64,000 bases of DNA from Azospirillaceae bacterium. GTDB lineage: Bacteria; Pseudomonadota; Alphaproteobacteria; Azospirillales; Azospirillaceae. The position numbers were made by a program, and so were the translations under genes. The notes beneath the pieces are model-generated. The model ran no database searches. It was not told where the DNA came from and worked only from the letters and a program-made list of their open reading frames with translations. The stretch is from contig JARLIO010000071.1 of assembly GCA_031291675.1 (NCBI GenBank), forward strand, positions 1-64,000, written 5' to 3'. Below are positions 1-8,154 of this stretch, in pieces; the first letter of the stretch is position 1, and each line of letters opens with the position of its first letter.

Positions 1-228
1 CCGGGTCCGACTAACGAACGGGCTCGAACGCACCAAGAATGAACCGACCTCTGTGCCGACGACGCTCAGCCAAAATACACCAAACCCCCGCCCGTTTCAT
101 TCTTCGCGGGTCGGAAGCCCCGGTGGGGGACTAACTAGAACCGTCGGAATAAGGATGGGTTTCGCGGTCCATCCTCGCCATGAATCACAGATCGATCCCC
201 ACCGTCCAGTCACAAAGTTAGCGCCTAT

Positions 229-330
229 GCGCGAACGCGGGGGGCCAGGGCGGCAAGCTCCGAATGATGGTGCCTGTGGCCCTGGATGCCCGCGTTCGCG
301 AGCACGACGGTGGCGAGAGATCTTCTCATT
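229..330. repeat. Dispersed inverted repeat, copy A
   Basis: About 100 bases nearly matching a block at 49641-49740. Both copies run from a GCGAACGCGGG arm to a CCCGCGTTCGCGAGCA arm followed by GACGGTGGCGAGAGATC. The arms are inverted repeats that can fold into one long stem. Both copies lie between genes. This resembles the REP-like palindromic elements scattered in alphaproteobacterial intergenic DNA. Open frames across it are low-complexity and are not considered genes. No other feature is seen in bases 1-445. Confidence 0.7.
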
Positions 331-445
331 TTCGGCGAGGCGAGCCACTCGCCGATGGCTCGCTCCCTATTCCTAAGATCCGCCAGTACCGATCTGTGCG
401 GTGAGACCGGAGCAATCTGGCTCTCGACCACGATCCCGGTTCCCG

Positions 446-1243
446 TTACGCGGGTTCCGTCGACAGTGCGGCGATCACGCCGGCGGTGCGCCGGATCAGG
501 ACCCGATCGATCAGGCCGGGCATCAAACGTTGCAGCAGGACGAACCAGCGTTCCGGCCCGTTCGGATAGATATCGCGGGCCCCGCGCCGAATGCCCGCGA
601 CGATCTGTTGCGCCACTTTTTCCGGGGGATCGAGCGGCATTGCCAGCGCCGAGGCAAGCTCGGCGAAGCCCTCGGCAGCGGGCGTCCGGGTACCCCGGGG
701 CGCCGCATAGCTCACCGCGACCCGGGACGGGGCCAACTCGCGCCGCAAACCCTCGGACCAGCCGCGGAGCCCGAACTTCGTTGCCGAGTAGGCCGCAAAA
801 CCGGGGAAGGCGATGTCGCCGAACATCGAACCGACATTGACGATGCGGGCGGGTGCGCTGGCCCTCAGGATCGGCAACAGGGCCATGGTCAGCTCGATCG
901 GGGCCAGCAGATTGATCTCGACCATGCGCCGGCGCCGGAACGCGTCGTCGGCGCGGAGCGGCCCCGTCTCCACGAGACCGGCATTATTAATCAGAATGTC
1001 GAGGCGGCCCAGGGTGCTCACTTTGGTCGCGAGCGCGGCGCGGGTGTGGGGATCCGTGATGTCGCCGGCCAGAACCATGCCGTGCCTCGGGTCGGGCAAT
1101 GATGCCCGGGTTGCCTCCAGGGCCTCGACCCGGCGCCCAACCAACAGAAGCCGGGCGCCATGGCTCGCCAGTTCCCGGGCCAACGCCTGGCCGATGCCCG
1201 ATCCGGCCCCGGTGATCAGGACGATTTTACCATCAAGCGGCAT
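446..1243 (-). CDS. SDR family NAD(P)-dependent oxidoreductase
   Basis: Classical short-chain dehydrogenase of 265 aa. The N-terminal dinucleotide motif TGAGSGIG, the NNAG motif and the catalytic YSATK block (Y-x3-K) are all present. ATG at 1243 is preferred over a GTG three bases earlier; either start overlaps the end of the upstream di-iron oxidase gene by 11-14 bases, which implies translational coupling. It is the last gene of the hemolysin/ligase/oxidase/SDR set and presumably reduces or oxidises a carbonyl or alcohol on the pathway intermediate. The C-terminus is basic and hydrophobic, as in SDRs acting on acyl or lipid substrates. The substrate is unknown. Confidence 0.9.
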   Translation of the reverse strand: MPLDGKIVLITGAGSGIGQALARELASHGARLLLVGRRVEALEATRASLPDPRHGMVLAGDITDPHTRAALATKVSTLGRLDILINNAGLVETGPLRADDAFRRRRMVEINLLAPIELTMALLPILRASAPARIVNVGSMFGDIAFPGFAAYSATKFGLRGWSEGLRRELAPSRVAVSYAAPRGTRTPAAEGFAELASALAMPLDPPEKVAQQIVAGIRRGARDIYPNGPERWFVLLQRLMPGLIDRVLIRRTAGVIAALSTEPA

Positions 1244-1940
1244 CACGGATCTCCCGGGCCGGGCTCAGGGTGCGAAAGACGTCCCCATAGAGCCGATAAA
1301 AATCGCGGGCGGCCTGAACGACAAGGCCGCGCCGTGCCGGGGTGTCGATCCGTTCGAGCAATCCGGCGAACAGATCGACGTGATTTTCGTCGAGCTGGCC
1401 GTGGGTGGTGAGATAGCGGAAGCCGGGCGGGATCGCGTCGCGGGCTCCGTCGGTGCCATCGTCCGGGGTGAGGTGGGCCCGGATCGCGTCGGCCGCCGCG
1501 GGCGCCAGGGCCACCGACATTCCTTCCAGGACATGGATCATCCCGAGCAACGTGTAGGGGCTGATGCGTTCCACCGCGAAATAAGCGTATGCGACCATCA
1601 TGCGCACGGCAAAGGGCGCGGTCCGCTCAACAACGTGACGCGGGTCACCGCCCAGAGCGGCAATATCCTCGAGGATCCAGGCTTCGTGTCCTTTTTCCTC
1701 CATGACATAATCGAGCAGTCCGGCGCGATAGGCGGCGTCGTCCTCCCGGCAATGTGACAGGGCCAGCCCCATCAGCGGGCAGGTGTGCCGGACATGGTGG
1801 TAGGCATTGGCCAGAAACGCGAGATACAGGTCACGATCAACGCCAAGGGTGACGGCGCGCAGGATCAGCGGGATGGCCCGGAACCGAGCCTGGTCGAGGG
1901 CGGTTTCGAGCACCAGATGCTGGTAAAAGGACAGGGTCAT
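1233..1940 (-). CDS. Heme-oxygenase-like di-iron oxidase (iron-containing redox enzyme family)
   Basis: 235-aa all-helical protein of the TenA/heme-oxygenase-like fold. It carries an ExxH pair (E82, H85), a mid-protein Glu (E139) and an H180-x3-D184-x2-H187 motif, the arrangement expected for the HDO superfamily that includes UndA and CADD. These enzymes use a di-iron centre and O2 to oxidise fatty acids, amino acids or similar substrates. ATG 1940 is chosen because it overlaps the stop of the ligase gene in an ATGA and the upstream extension is non-conserved in character. Its place directly after an acyl-adenylating ligase suggests that it acts on an activated or released acyl product. Exact chemistry cannot be read from sequence. 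Confidence 0.82.
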   Translation of the reverse strand: MTLSFYQHLVLETALDQARFRAIPLILRAVTLGVDRDLYLAFLANAYHHVRHTCPLMGLALSHCREDDAAYRAGLLDYVMEEKGHEAWILEDIAALGGDPRHVVERTAPFAVRMMVAYAYFAVERISPYTLLGMIHVLEGMSVALAPAAADAIRAHLTPDDGTDGARDAIPPGFRYLTTHGQLDENHVDLFAGLLERIDTPARRGLVVQAARDFYRLYGDVFRTLSPAREIRDAA

Positions 1941-3385
1941 GGGGTCTCCGTGAGGGTCGCAGCAATGGCCCAGCGGCGCAGCCGGCCATTCGCGGTGATC
2001 AGTCCCTGCTGCACCAGGGCGGTCTCTGAAATCATCAAATTGGCCCGCGGGCGGGCATAATCGGGCGCATCGGCGCACAGCGCCGCGACCAGGGCCTCAA
2101 TTTCGGCCGCGGTCGCGTGTGACAGCGATTCCGCGCCCGGAACCAGAACGGCACGGGGATGGCTGCCGCCATCGATGACGGCGCAGCGGCGGATCCGGGG
2201 ATCGCGCAGAATCATCTGCTCGATCCAATCCGGATGGATATTGCGTCCGGTACTGGTGGTGATCACGTCATCGATGCGCCCCGCGACGACCAGCCGGCCA
2301 TTTCCATCGATATGACCGGCGTCCCCGGTGCGCCAGACCGCCGGCGGTGACGCCATCGGCAGCTCGGGGATGGTGCCGTCACAGGACGCATCGCCGGTCG
2401 GCTCGCGATGATAACCGTCCATCACCGTGGCGCCGGCGACGACGATTTCACCCCGGTCAATCGTCACGCTGACGCCGGAGATCGGCCGGCCCACCGTCCC
2501 CACGGCGCGGTCGCCGGGGCGGTTGAGCGCGACGACCGCGCAGCATTCCGACAAACCATAGCCTTCGTGAATCGGCAGACCGACGGCCTCGGCGCGTTCT
2601 GCAAGGCGGGGCGGTACCGGGGCGCCGCCGACGGCGACAAAACGCAGGCTTGCCGGGGCCCGTTGTTTCAGCCGCTCCAGCACCCCAACCCAGGCTGACA
2701 ACAGGTCCGGCACCAGAACCGTGGTGGTCGCCGCGAAGGTCGCCGCCGCCGTCGCGATGGCATGGGGATCGGGGCACAGCATGATCGATGCCCCGACCGA
2801 CAGAGGGACGGCGATCCCGGCGATCTGTTCCAGCAGCAGTGCCGCGGGAAGCACGGCCAGCGTCCGGTCGTCACCGCTCGCGTCGGCCGCCTCGATCAGG
2901 GCGGTGACGCTGGCGGACAGTTGGCGTTCGCCCAGGACCACACCCTTGGGCCGTCCTGTGGTGCCGGAGGTGTAGATGATACAGCGGTTCTCGCGTGACG
3001 GCGTCGCCGACAGGGCGGACCCGACCCCCGGGGTGACGATGGCGCAGGCGCCCATCCGGACTTTGTCGGCTTCCTCGGGCGCCGCGATCACGGTTTTGAG
3101 GCCGGCGTCGTGAATGATGTGGGCCCGTTGCGCCGTCGAAAAGAAGCCGGGCAGGGGGACGATGGTTCGCCCCGCCCAGGCCAGGGCCAGGTACCAGATG
3201 ATACCTCGGCGGTCTTCGGGGGCAAGCAGACCAACCTTGTCGGGCAGGGAGTCGATTCCGGCGGCGGTGCGACGGATCGCGTCCGCCAGTTCGCTGTAGG
3301 TCAGGCAGCCCCCGGCATCGAGGATGGCGGGATGGTGCGGTCTGTGTCGGGCATGGCCCATGAATGCGGTCAGAACCTCAAACAT
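1937..3385 (-). CDS. AMP-binding acyl/aryl-CoA ligase (ANL superfamily)
   Basis: 482-aa ANL adenylating enzyme. The phosphate-binding loop YTSGTTGRPKGV, the GYGLSECCA segment, the WRTGDAGHID aspartate motif and a short C-terminal domain are visible. It is expected to form an acyl-adenylate and then an acyl-CoA or another acyl conjugate. It is slightly shorter than typical long-chain acyl-CoA synthetases and has a reduced C-terminal lid. ATG 3385 (MFEVLTAF) overlaps the hemolysin-family gene by eight bases; a 25-residue N-terminal extension in the longer frame reads as out-of-frame hemolysin sequence. It lies between the hemolysin-family and di-iron oxidase genes in one operon. Confidence 0.88.
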   Translation of the reverse strand: MFEVLTAFMGHARHRPHHPAILDAGGCLTYSELADAIRRTAAGIDSLPDKVGLLAPEDRRGIIWYLALAWAGRTIVPLPGFFSTAQRAHIIHDAGLKTVIAAPEEADKVRMGACAIVTPGVGSALSATPSRENRCIIYTSGTTGRPKGVVLGERQLSASVTALIEAADASGDDRTLAVLPAALLLEQIAGIAVPLSVGASIMLCPDPHAIATAAATFAATTTVLVPDLLSAWVGVLERLKQRAPASLRFVAVGGAPVPPRLAERAEAVGLPIHEGYGLSECCAVVALNRPGDRAVGTVGRPISGVSVTIDRGEIVVAGATVMDGYHREPTGDASCDGTIPELPMASPPAVWRTGDAGHIDGNGRLVVAGRIDDVITTSTGRNIHPDWIEQMILRDPRIRRCAVIDGGSHPRAVLVPGAESLSHATAAEIEALVAALCADAPDYARPRANLMISETALVQQGLITANGRLRRWAIAATLTETP

Positions 3386-3953
3386 GGACGTGTCCTCCGG
3401 GGACCGGGTGGGCCGGGTGAAACGTGACGCGCAGGCGGTCGTCACCGACCGCAACGACACGGGGTTGTTGCTGGTAATAGCGGCCCCAGCTTTCGGCGGC
3501 CTCGATCCGCGCCGGATCGGCCGTGGCGAGGTCGATCAGGGGAATCCCCGTGCGCCGCAGCAGGAAACGGAGCCGGATGGTCGCGGTAAAGAAGGCCCAT
3601 CGCATCCCCCGATCCTGGAGGAACCCGACGATTCCGCCAATCATGTCACGGATTTCGCCGGGGCGTCCGGCGGCAAGGCCGCCAACCTCGGCCAATTCAC
3701 GGCGATCCGGTGTCGTGCCGGTCTGTTGGGCAATCGCCCTCTCGACCGGTTGATCCAGATAATGCTCGGAAAAGAAGCCGTCCTCGGCGAAGCGCAGGGA
3801 TGCGGCGCCGATCACACCCGTGTCGTCGACACGGGCGACCAGCCAGTGCGGCAGCGTCGTCAGACGGGCATCGTGACCACGGTGGAAAGCCGAGCGGATC
3901 GTCGATTCCACGGCGGGACGCAACCGGTGTTCCGGACCGACAAGTTCAAACAT
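3378..3953 (-). CDS. Thermostable hemolysin family protein (GNAT-like)
   Basis: 191 aa, matching the 'thermostable hemolysin' (delta-VPH) family by its FFSEHYLD segment, the following ExGGLAAGRPGEIRD segment and the RFLLRRTGIPLIDL stretch. From memory, this Pfam family belongs to the acetyltransferase-like clan and resembles LuxI-type acyl transferases, so the name hemolysin is probably historical. It has no signal peptide. ATG 3953 lies seven bases after the DUF6134 stop, and the 3' end overlaps the ligase gene. Alongside an acyl ligase, a di-iron oxidase and an SDR, a role as an N- or O-acyltransferase making a small lipid is more plausible than a toxin; that is inference. Confidence 0.8.
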   Translation of the reverse strand: MFELVGPEHRLRPAVESTIRSAFHRGHDARLTTLPHWLVARVDDTGVIGAASLRFAEDGFFSEHYLDQPVERAIAQQTGTTPDRRELAEVGGLAAGRPGEIRDMIGGIVGFLQDRGMRWAFFTATIRLRFLLRRTGIPLIDLATADPARIEAAESWGRYYQQQPRVVAVGDDRLRVTFHPAHPVPGGHVHV

Positions 3954-3959
3954 GGCCGG

Positions 3960-4613
3960 TCACCCGAGCACGTAACGAATGTCGGCGCCGTCCTGGGCCT
4001 TGAATTCGACCTGGACCAGCGTTCCCGACGGGTCGTACCAGAGGTCACGCTCCAATTCCCCGGTGATCTTGAAGTGGTGCGCGGGGGTCGGGCTGGTGTG
4101 TGCGGCGATGGTGTCGGTCCCCAGATCGGCGACGGTCACCGACATCGGTGCCCCGGTCAACGTGTTGAGCAGGGTCGATTGCCGGACCAGATCCTGGTTC
4201 CACAGGCTGGCGGGGATGATCCCGGCGGCGCTCTGGTGACGCGTCCCGTCGGCTTCGATATCGAGGTGATCGGCGGCCGCGGTAACGGTCACGGCGTGCC
4301 GGTTACCGTCATCATTGGTCTGGGTGTGCAGCGTTACCAGATGGCCGCCGCGCCACAGCTCGGTCCCGCTATGTTCAAAGCGGTAGACGACAACGAAAGC
4401 CACCCGGACCTGGACGTTGGTCCGGATCGCGACGGTTTCGGTGTCACCATCGCGTTTCAGGTCGATGTGATGCTGTCCGATGGGGCTGCCGTCTTTGAGC
4501 ACTGTGAAATCGAGATGGGTCTCGGTGGCCGGTGACGCCGCCGCCGGCGGGCACAGGGCGGCCGTCAGGGTCGTGAGGACCAGGACGGCAAGCGATCGGG
4601 ACGGGGAAGACAT
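3960..4613 (-). CDS. DUF6134 family exported protein
   Basis: 217 aa with a signal peptide (hydrophobic residues 8-25, cleavage near AAASPA). The mature part matches the DUF6134 pattern: a DFTVLKDGSPIG opening, alternating beta strands, an IIPASLWNQ motif in the middle and an LWYDPSGTLVQVEF end. It is predicted to be a periplasmic all-beta protein with no known activity. It reads straight into the hemolysin-family gene and may be the first gene of that operon. A 129-base gap containing a perfect palindrome separates it from the small exported protein upstream. Confidence 0.8.
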   Translation of the reverse strand: MSSPSRSLAVLVLTTLTAALCPPAAASPATETHLDFTVLKDGSPIGQHHIDLKRDGDTETVAIRTNVQVRVAFVVVYRFEHSGTELWRGGHLVTLHTQTNDDGNRHAVTVTAAADHLDIEADGTRHQSAAGIIPASLWNQDLVRQSTLLNTLTGAPMSVTVADLGTDTIAAHTSPTPAHHFKITGELERDLWYDPSGTLVQVEFKAQDGADIRYVLG

Positions 4614-4709
4614 TGGGCCAGCTCCGCTTCTATTCCAGAGGCGCTCACCCTAGCGGCGTACCCCGTGGAGTTGTGTGGAGATGGTTGGATGTCTGCGGAG
4701 ACTGGTCGT

Positions 4710-4730
4710 GGCGTCGGCCTGGCCGACGCC
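4710..4730. other. 21-nt perfect palindrome between two exported-protein genes
   Basis: Two 10-base arms, GGCGTCGGCC and GGCCGACGCC, flank a single T. It lies just downstream of the small exported protein (stop at 4743) and about 100 bases before DUF6134 on the minus strand. It could be a stem-loop without a U tract, ending or stabilising the upstream message, or a dyad operator for the DUF6134-hemolysin operon. Confidence 0.4.
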
Positions 4731-4742
4731 CGAACGCCCGGG

Positions 4743-5057
4743 TCAATCGTCGCCGAAGATCCGGTCGAAAGCGCGCCGGAAGAAGCCCGGGCGCGATCGC
4801 GCCGCGGTATCGCGTTCGGCATCCGGGTCACGGCGCGCCGACGCCGCATCGGGGGATGGGGCGGTCCGGCTTATGGAAAAGATGAAACCAAGACCGGAAT
4901 AATGGTAATCGCCGGCCCCCTGCGACGGCGGCTGGTCCGCGTCGGAATGGCGCGTGGCATCCTCATTGTCGGAATCGGTGGAGAACGCCAGAGCCGGCTC
5001 CCACGTGACCAGGATCAGCAGCATAACTCCAAGGAAACTGATAGGCCTGAGGCTCAT
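4743..5057 (-). CDS. Small exported protein of unknown function
   Basis: 104 aa with a convincing signal peptide (hydrophobic FLGVMLLILVTW, then EPALA|FS). The mature part is hydrophilic and rich in Asp, Ser, Arg and Ala, with a short YHYSGLGFIFSISR stretch that could be a beta hairpin, and a basic/acidic tail ending FRRAFDRIFGDD. It starts 58 bases after the histidine kinase stop on the same strand, so it may be co-transcribed with the two-component system. No family is recognised. Confidence 0.6.
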   Translation of the reverse strand: MSLRPISFLGVMLLILVTWEPALAFSTDSDNEDATRHSDADQPPSQGAGDYHYSGLGFIFSISRTAPSPDAASARRDPDAERDTAARSRPGFFRRAFDRIFGDD

Positions 5058-5115
5058 TGCCGCTCCACTGTCCGGGCCGCGATGATTCCGCTGCGGCCTG
5101 TCACCGTCGTCAGCT

Positions 5116-6462
5116 TTAGCCCACTCGATTATGGTGTTGTATGGAGATATGGGTCTGATCGGTGTGCTCCGCCAGGCGTGGCAAATCCATCACGATCGCG
5201 AGGCCATGCGGCGCGATATTGTGGGCCGCGACGCGCCCGTCATGAACCTCGATCGCGCGGCGGCAGATCGCCAGGCCGATGCCGGAGCCGCCGGTCTGTC
5301 GGGTCCGCGCGTCGTCGACCCGGTAAAACGGATCAAACAGACGGGCGAGCGCATGATCGGGTACGCCGGGGCCCTGGTCGCGGATCGTGATCAGGGCCCG
5401 GTCATTGCCGTCCGGCGCGCAGGTGACTTCGATCGCGTCCTGCGGGGCGGTGTAAAAGACGGCATTGCGCAGCACGTTCTCGATCGCGCGGCCCAGCAGC
5501 GCCCGGTCGCCGCAAACGGTGATGGTGTCGCCGGGGGGCCGAAACCGCAGGTCCGCGGCGCGATCGGGGGCCTCATAGGCGATGTTGGCCAGCAGGTCGG
5601 CGATCAGTTCGCCCAGGTCGATAGGTTCGCTGACGGTTTTTGCGGCACCGGCATCCAGGCTGGCCAGGGTCAATAGTTCCCGTACCAGTTGAGAGACATT
5701 GTCAATTTCGCGCTGCATGCGCTGGAACTGCCGGGGCGCGTGCGCCTCGGCATCGCGGCGCGCCAGGCCCAGGGCCATGTTGAGACGGGCCAGGGGCGAC
5801 TTGATCTCGTGCGAGACATCACCGACCAGGCGGCGTTGCACCTCGATCAAGGCGGCAACCCGATCGGCCATCTGGTCGAATTCACGGACGAGATCCGCCG
5901 CCTCGTCATGGCGTCCGGCGAATTTGGCGCCGACCCGTGCCGTCAGGTCGCCTTTGGCCAGGCGCGTTGCGGCCTGTCTCAGGTCCGAAATCGGGCGCGA
6001 CAGATAGCGGGCGATGACATAGCTGAGCCCGGCGCTGCTCACCAGTTGCAGCAGCACGGTGATCTGCATGCGCGACCGCCGGCTCTCTGGCGATTCGGGC
6101 AGGCCGCCATTTTTGGCATGCACCGTCAGACAGTAGCTTCCCGTCTGACCGCGGGCCACGATGCTGGCCGACTCCGGGGTGCGCGGCCCGCAGGCTGTGC
6201 CGGGATCGGTCGCCGACAGCGTCAGTTGCAGCAGCGTCGTGTCACCGCTGCGGGCCAGGAACTTGTCGAGCGCCTCGTTGCCAAAACGCTCATACAAGGC
6301 GACCGCGGTGTCGGCATAAAGCGAGAAGGCGTTGTCCACCGCCTCTTGCGATTCCGGCAGATAAAATGTCGCGAGCGCCAGGAGGGTGCCGACGGTGACC
6401 AGTTGCACCGAAACCGACCACAGCAGGATCTTGCCGAACAGGGTCCGCGCGATCGCCCTCAC
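5116..6462 (-). CDS. Membrane sensor histidine kinase (CpxA/RstB-like)
   Basis: 448 aa: TM1 at about 10-32, a periplasmic domain of about 100 residues with two cysteines (C91, C111) that could form a disulfide, TM2 at about 133-151, HAMP, then a HisKA domain with the phospho-acceptor in DVSHEIKSPLARL (H218) and an HATPase domain with N (RNAVFYT), DQGPGVP and GGSGIGLAI boxes. This is the class of CpxA-type envelope sensors. Its ATG overlaps the response regulator stop in an ATGA. Downstream exported proteins suggest an envelope stimulus; the actual signal is unknown. Confidence 0.93.
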   Translation of the reverse strand: MRAIARTLFGKILLWSVSVQLVTVGTLLALATFYLPESQEAVDNAFSLYADTAVALYERFGNEALDKFLARSGDTTLLQLTLSATDPGTACGPRTPESASIVARGQTGSYCLTVHAKNGGLPESPESRRSRMQITVLLQLVSSAGLSYVIARYLSRPISDLRQAATRLAKGDLTARVGAKFAGRHDEAADLVREFDQMADRVAALIEVQRRLVGDVSHEIKSPLARLNMALGLARRDAEAHAPRQFQRMQREIDNVSQLVRELLTLASLDAGAAKTVSEPIDLGELIADLLANIAYEAPDRAADLRFRPPGDTITVCGDRALLGRAIENVLRNAVFYTAPQDAIEVTCAPDGNDRALITIRDQGPGVPDHALARLFDPFYRVDDARTRQTGGSGIGLAICRRAIEVHDGRVAAHNIAPHGLAIVMDLPRLAEHTDQTHISIQHHNRVG

Positions 6463-7190
6463 GGATTTTTGCCGGTCGGCAGGACATAGATGTAGCCGGC
6501 GTTGCGGATCGTCTTGATCCGAACCTCGGTGCCGTCATCCGGGTCCAGCTTGCGCCGCAGCTTGCTGACCAGCGTGTCGACATTACGGTCGATGCGGGTG
6601 CCGTTGGCGCGGCCGAACGCGGCCTGCGACAGGTCATCGCGGCCGACCACCTGTCCGGCATTACCCAGGAAACACTCCAGCAGATTGAATTCCGCCGTCG
6701 TCAGGTCGAGACGCTGTCCGCGGCACCAGGCCTCGCGCGAGGCGGGATCCAGTTCGACATCCTCGACCGCGAGGCGCGCGGCCGCCCCGGGAACCGCGCC
6801 CGGTTCGCTATGGGAGCGACGCAGCACGGCCCGCACCCGTGCCACCAGTTCGCGCGGATTGAACGGCTTGGACACATAGTCGTCAGCCCCGATCTCAAGG
6901 CCGACAATGCGATCGACGTCATCATCGCGGGCCGTCAGCATGATCACCGGGATATCCGATCGCTTGCGCAATTCCTTGAGCAGTTCGAACCCCGAGCGCC
7001 CCGGCAGCATCACGTCAAGGATGATCAGATCGGCCTGTGTCGGATCCGCATCCCAAAACCCGGCGCTGTCATGAACGGCATCGACCCTGAAGCCCTCCGG
7101 TTCAAGATATTCAACCATCATTTCGATCAGCTCAACATCATCGTCGACGAGAAGCAGGCGGGGCAATGAGGGATCGGGACTTTTGGTCAT
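6459..7190 (-). CDS. OmpR-family response regulator (CpxR/RstA-like)
   Basis: 243 aa: N-terminal receiver domain with acidic pair D16-D18, phospho-acceptor D59 in LIILDVMLPG and the conserved SKPFNPREL lysine, then an OmpR-type winged helix with LTTAEFNLLE and the DRNVDTLVSKLRRKL recognition region. ATG 7190 is chosen over the one six codons earlier because it overlaps the stop of the upstream envelope gene as TGATG. It is the partner of the kinase that follows immediately. Confidence 0.94.
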   Translation of the reverse strand: MTKSPDPSLPRLLLVDDDVELIEMMVEYLEPEGFRVDAVHDSAGFWDADPTQADLIILDVMLPGRSGFELLKELRKRSDIPVIMLTARDDDVDRIVGLEIGADDYVSKPFNPRELVARVRAVLRRSHSEPGAVPGAAARLAVEDVELDPASREAWCRGQRLDLTTAEFNLLECFLGNAGQVVGRDDLSQAAFGRANGTRIDRNVDTLVSKLRRKLDPDDGTEVRIKTIRNAGYIYVLPTGKNP

Positions 7191-7819
7191 CAGAACCGGT
7201 ACGCGCATCCGAAGCGCAAAAGAGTTTCGGCCCCGTTGGCCTTGGGCTGCCAGGGTCGTGCCGACCCGGTCTGGAGCCCAAACTGGGGGCTTTCGCGTTC
7301 AATCACCGTGAAAGCGCTGAAATGTGGATTGAGACCGTAGCGCAGCTTCACGCCGGCCCGCCACACCTTATCGGCGTCGTCATCGGAGAGCCGGGTCACA
7401 ACCGGCCGGCCGGTTGCCGCCGGTTCGATCACGCGGCCGCCGGCAACATCCAGCGCAAGACTCCAGCGGGCGCTCAACCAGGTCCGCATCGTGCCGCCGA
7501 TCATCAAGCGCCCGGCGGGTTCGTGGAGCAACGGTAACAGCGACCCATGGGGTGGCGCGTCGTTGGTTTGGCCGCCGAACTCCAGATAGGGCACGACCTG
7601 GACGCCGCGTGACGCCCAGAACCCTTTGCCCAGGTTGCGTGACCATGTCCAGAGCTCACCATCCCCGGCCGCGGCGTGCAGCGCGCCGGCGTCATCGTTC
7701 GCCGCCAGGGGCACCGGCAATTCCAGCGTCAAGGATGCGGCGGTCGCCGCGGAAACCGTGACCGCGACAACCAGGGATGTACAAATCGAACCGGTCAGGA
7801 TGGGAATTGGTTGGAGCAT
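7190..7819 (-). CDS. Exported beta-rich envelope protein of unknown function
   Basis: From ATG 7819 the product is 209 aa with a signal peptide (hydrophobic ILTGSICTSLVVAVTVSAATAA). The rest alternates short hydrophobic and polar strands and ends with an aromatic (RFGCAYRF), suggesting a small outer-membrane barrel or periplasmic beta protein. The longer frame adds a Pro/Gly-rich non-coding-like leader. Its stop overlaps the response-regulator start, so it is the first gene of an envelope-protein/regulator/kinase operon and may be part of the sensing device or an autoregulated output. No family is recognised. Confidence 0.65.
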   Translation of the reverse strand: MLQPIPILTGSICTSLVVAVTVSAATAASLTLELPVPLAANDDAGALHAAAGDGELWTWSRNLGKGFWASRGVQVVPYLEFGGQTNDAPPHGSLLPLLHEPAGRLMIGGTMRTWLSARWSLALDVAGGRVIEPAATGRPVVTRLSDDDADKVWRAGVKLRYGLNPHFSAFTVIERESPQFGLQTGSARPWQPKANGAETLLRFGCAYRF

Positions 7820-7891
7820 GACGGTCGCGGTAGCGTTCCCAGGGCGTTGACCCGGCGATCCGACGGTCGTCGGCCGCGGCGCAGGATACAT

Positions 7892-8135
7892 GAGGCCGGG
7901 GCCCGGCCTCAAGCCCGCCAATGGCCCGCCAGCGGTTCCCATTTTGGCGACGACGCGTTGGGCTTTCGCCCAAACCCAACGGCGACCATGCCCCAGACCC
8001 CTTTGCTTTTGTCAAAAGAGAGAGGGGGATTCGGGGTTCACCCTGAGCGGGTGCGGGCGGCAACCCGCGGGCCGACAGCCAAAAGGAAAAATGCTGATGG
8101 CCCGCCAATGGCCCGGGCTTGCCAGGGCCATTGGC
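7892..8135. repeat. Hairpin-rich intergenic block with a 16-bp direct repeat
   Basis: Four stem-loops sit between convergent signals of two minus-strand genes: a 19-nt perfect dyad at 7892-7910, TTGGGC/GCCCAA at 7958-7973, GCGGG/CCCGC at 8053-8068 and an 11-bp perfect stem at 8104-8135. A 16-base repeat, GCCCGCCAATGGCCCG, occurs at 7913-7928 and 8100-8115. The reading frames through it are unconvincing. It looks like a structured intergenic repeat rather than a gene. Confidence 0.55.
8104..8135 (-). terminator. Stem-loop downstream of the DeoR gene
   Basis: Perfect 11-bp stem (GCCAATGGCCC / GGGCCATTGGC) with a 10-base loop, starting 19 bases after the DeoR-family stop. Read on the minus strand, a T-rich stretch (ATTTTTCCTTTT) follows about 10 bases later. 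The spacing is longer than in a classical intrinsic terminator, so this is a likely but imperfect one. Confidence 0.5.
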
Positions 8136-8154
8136 GATGCGTGACCGCGACGGA

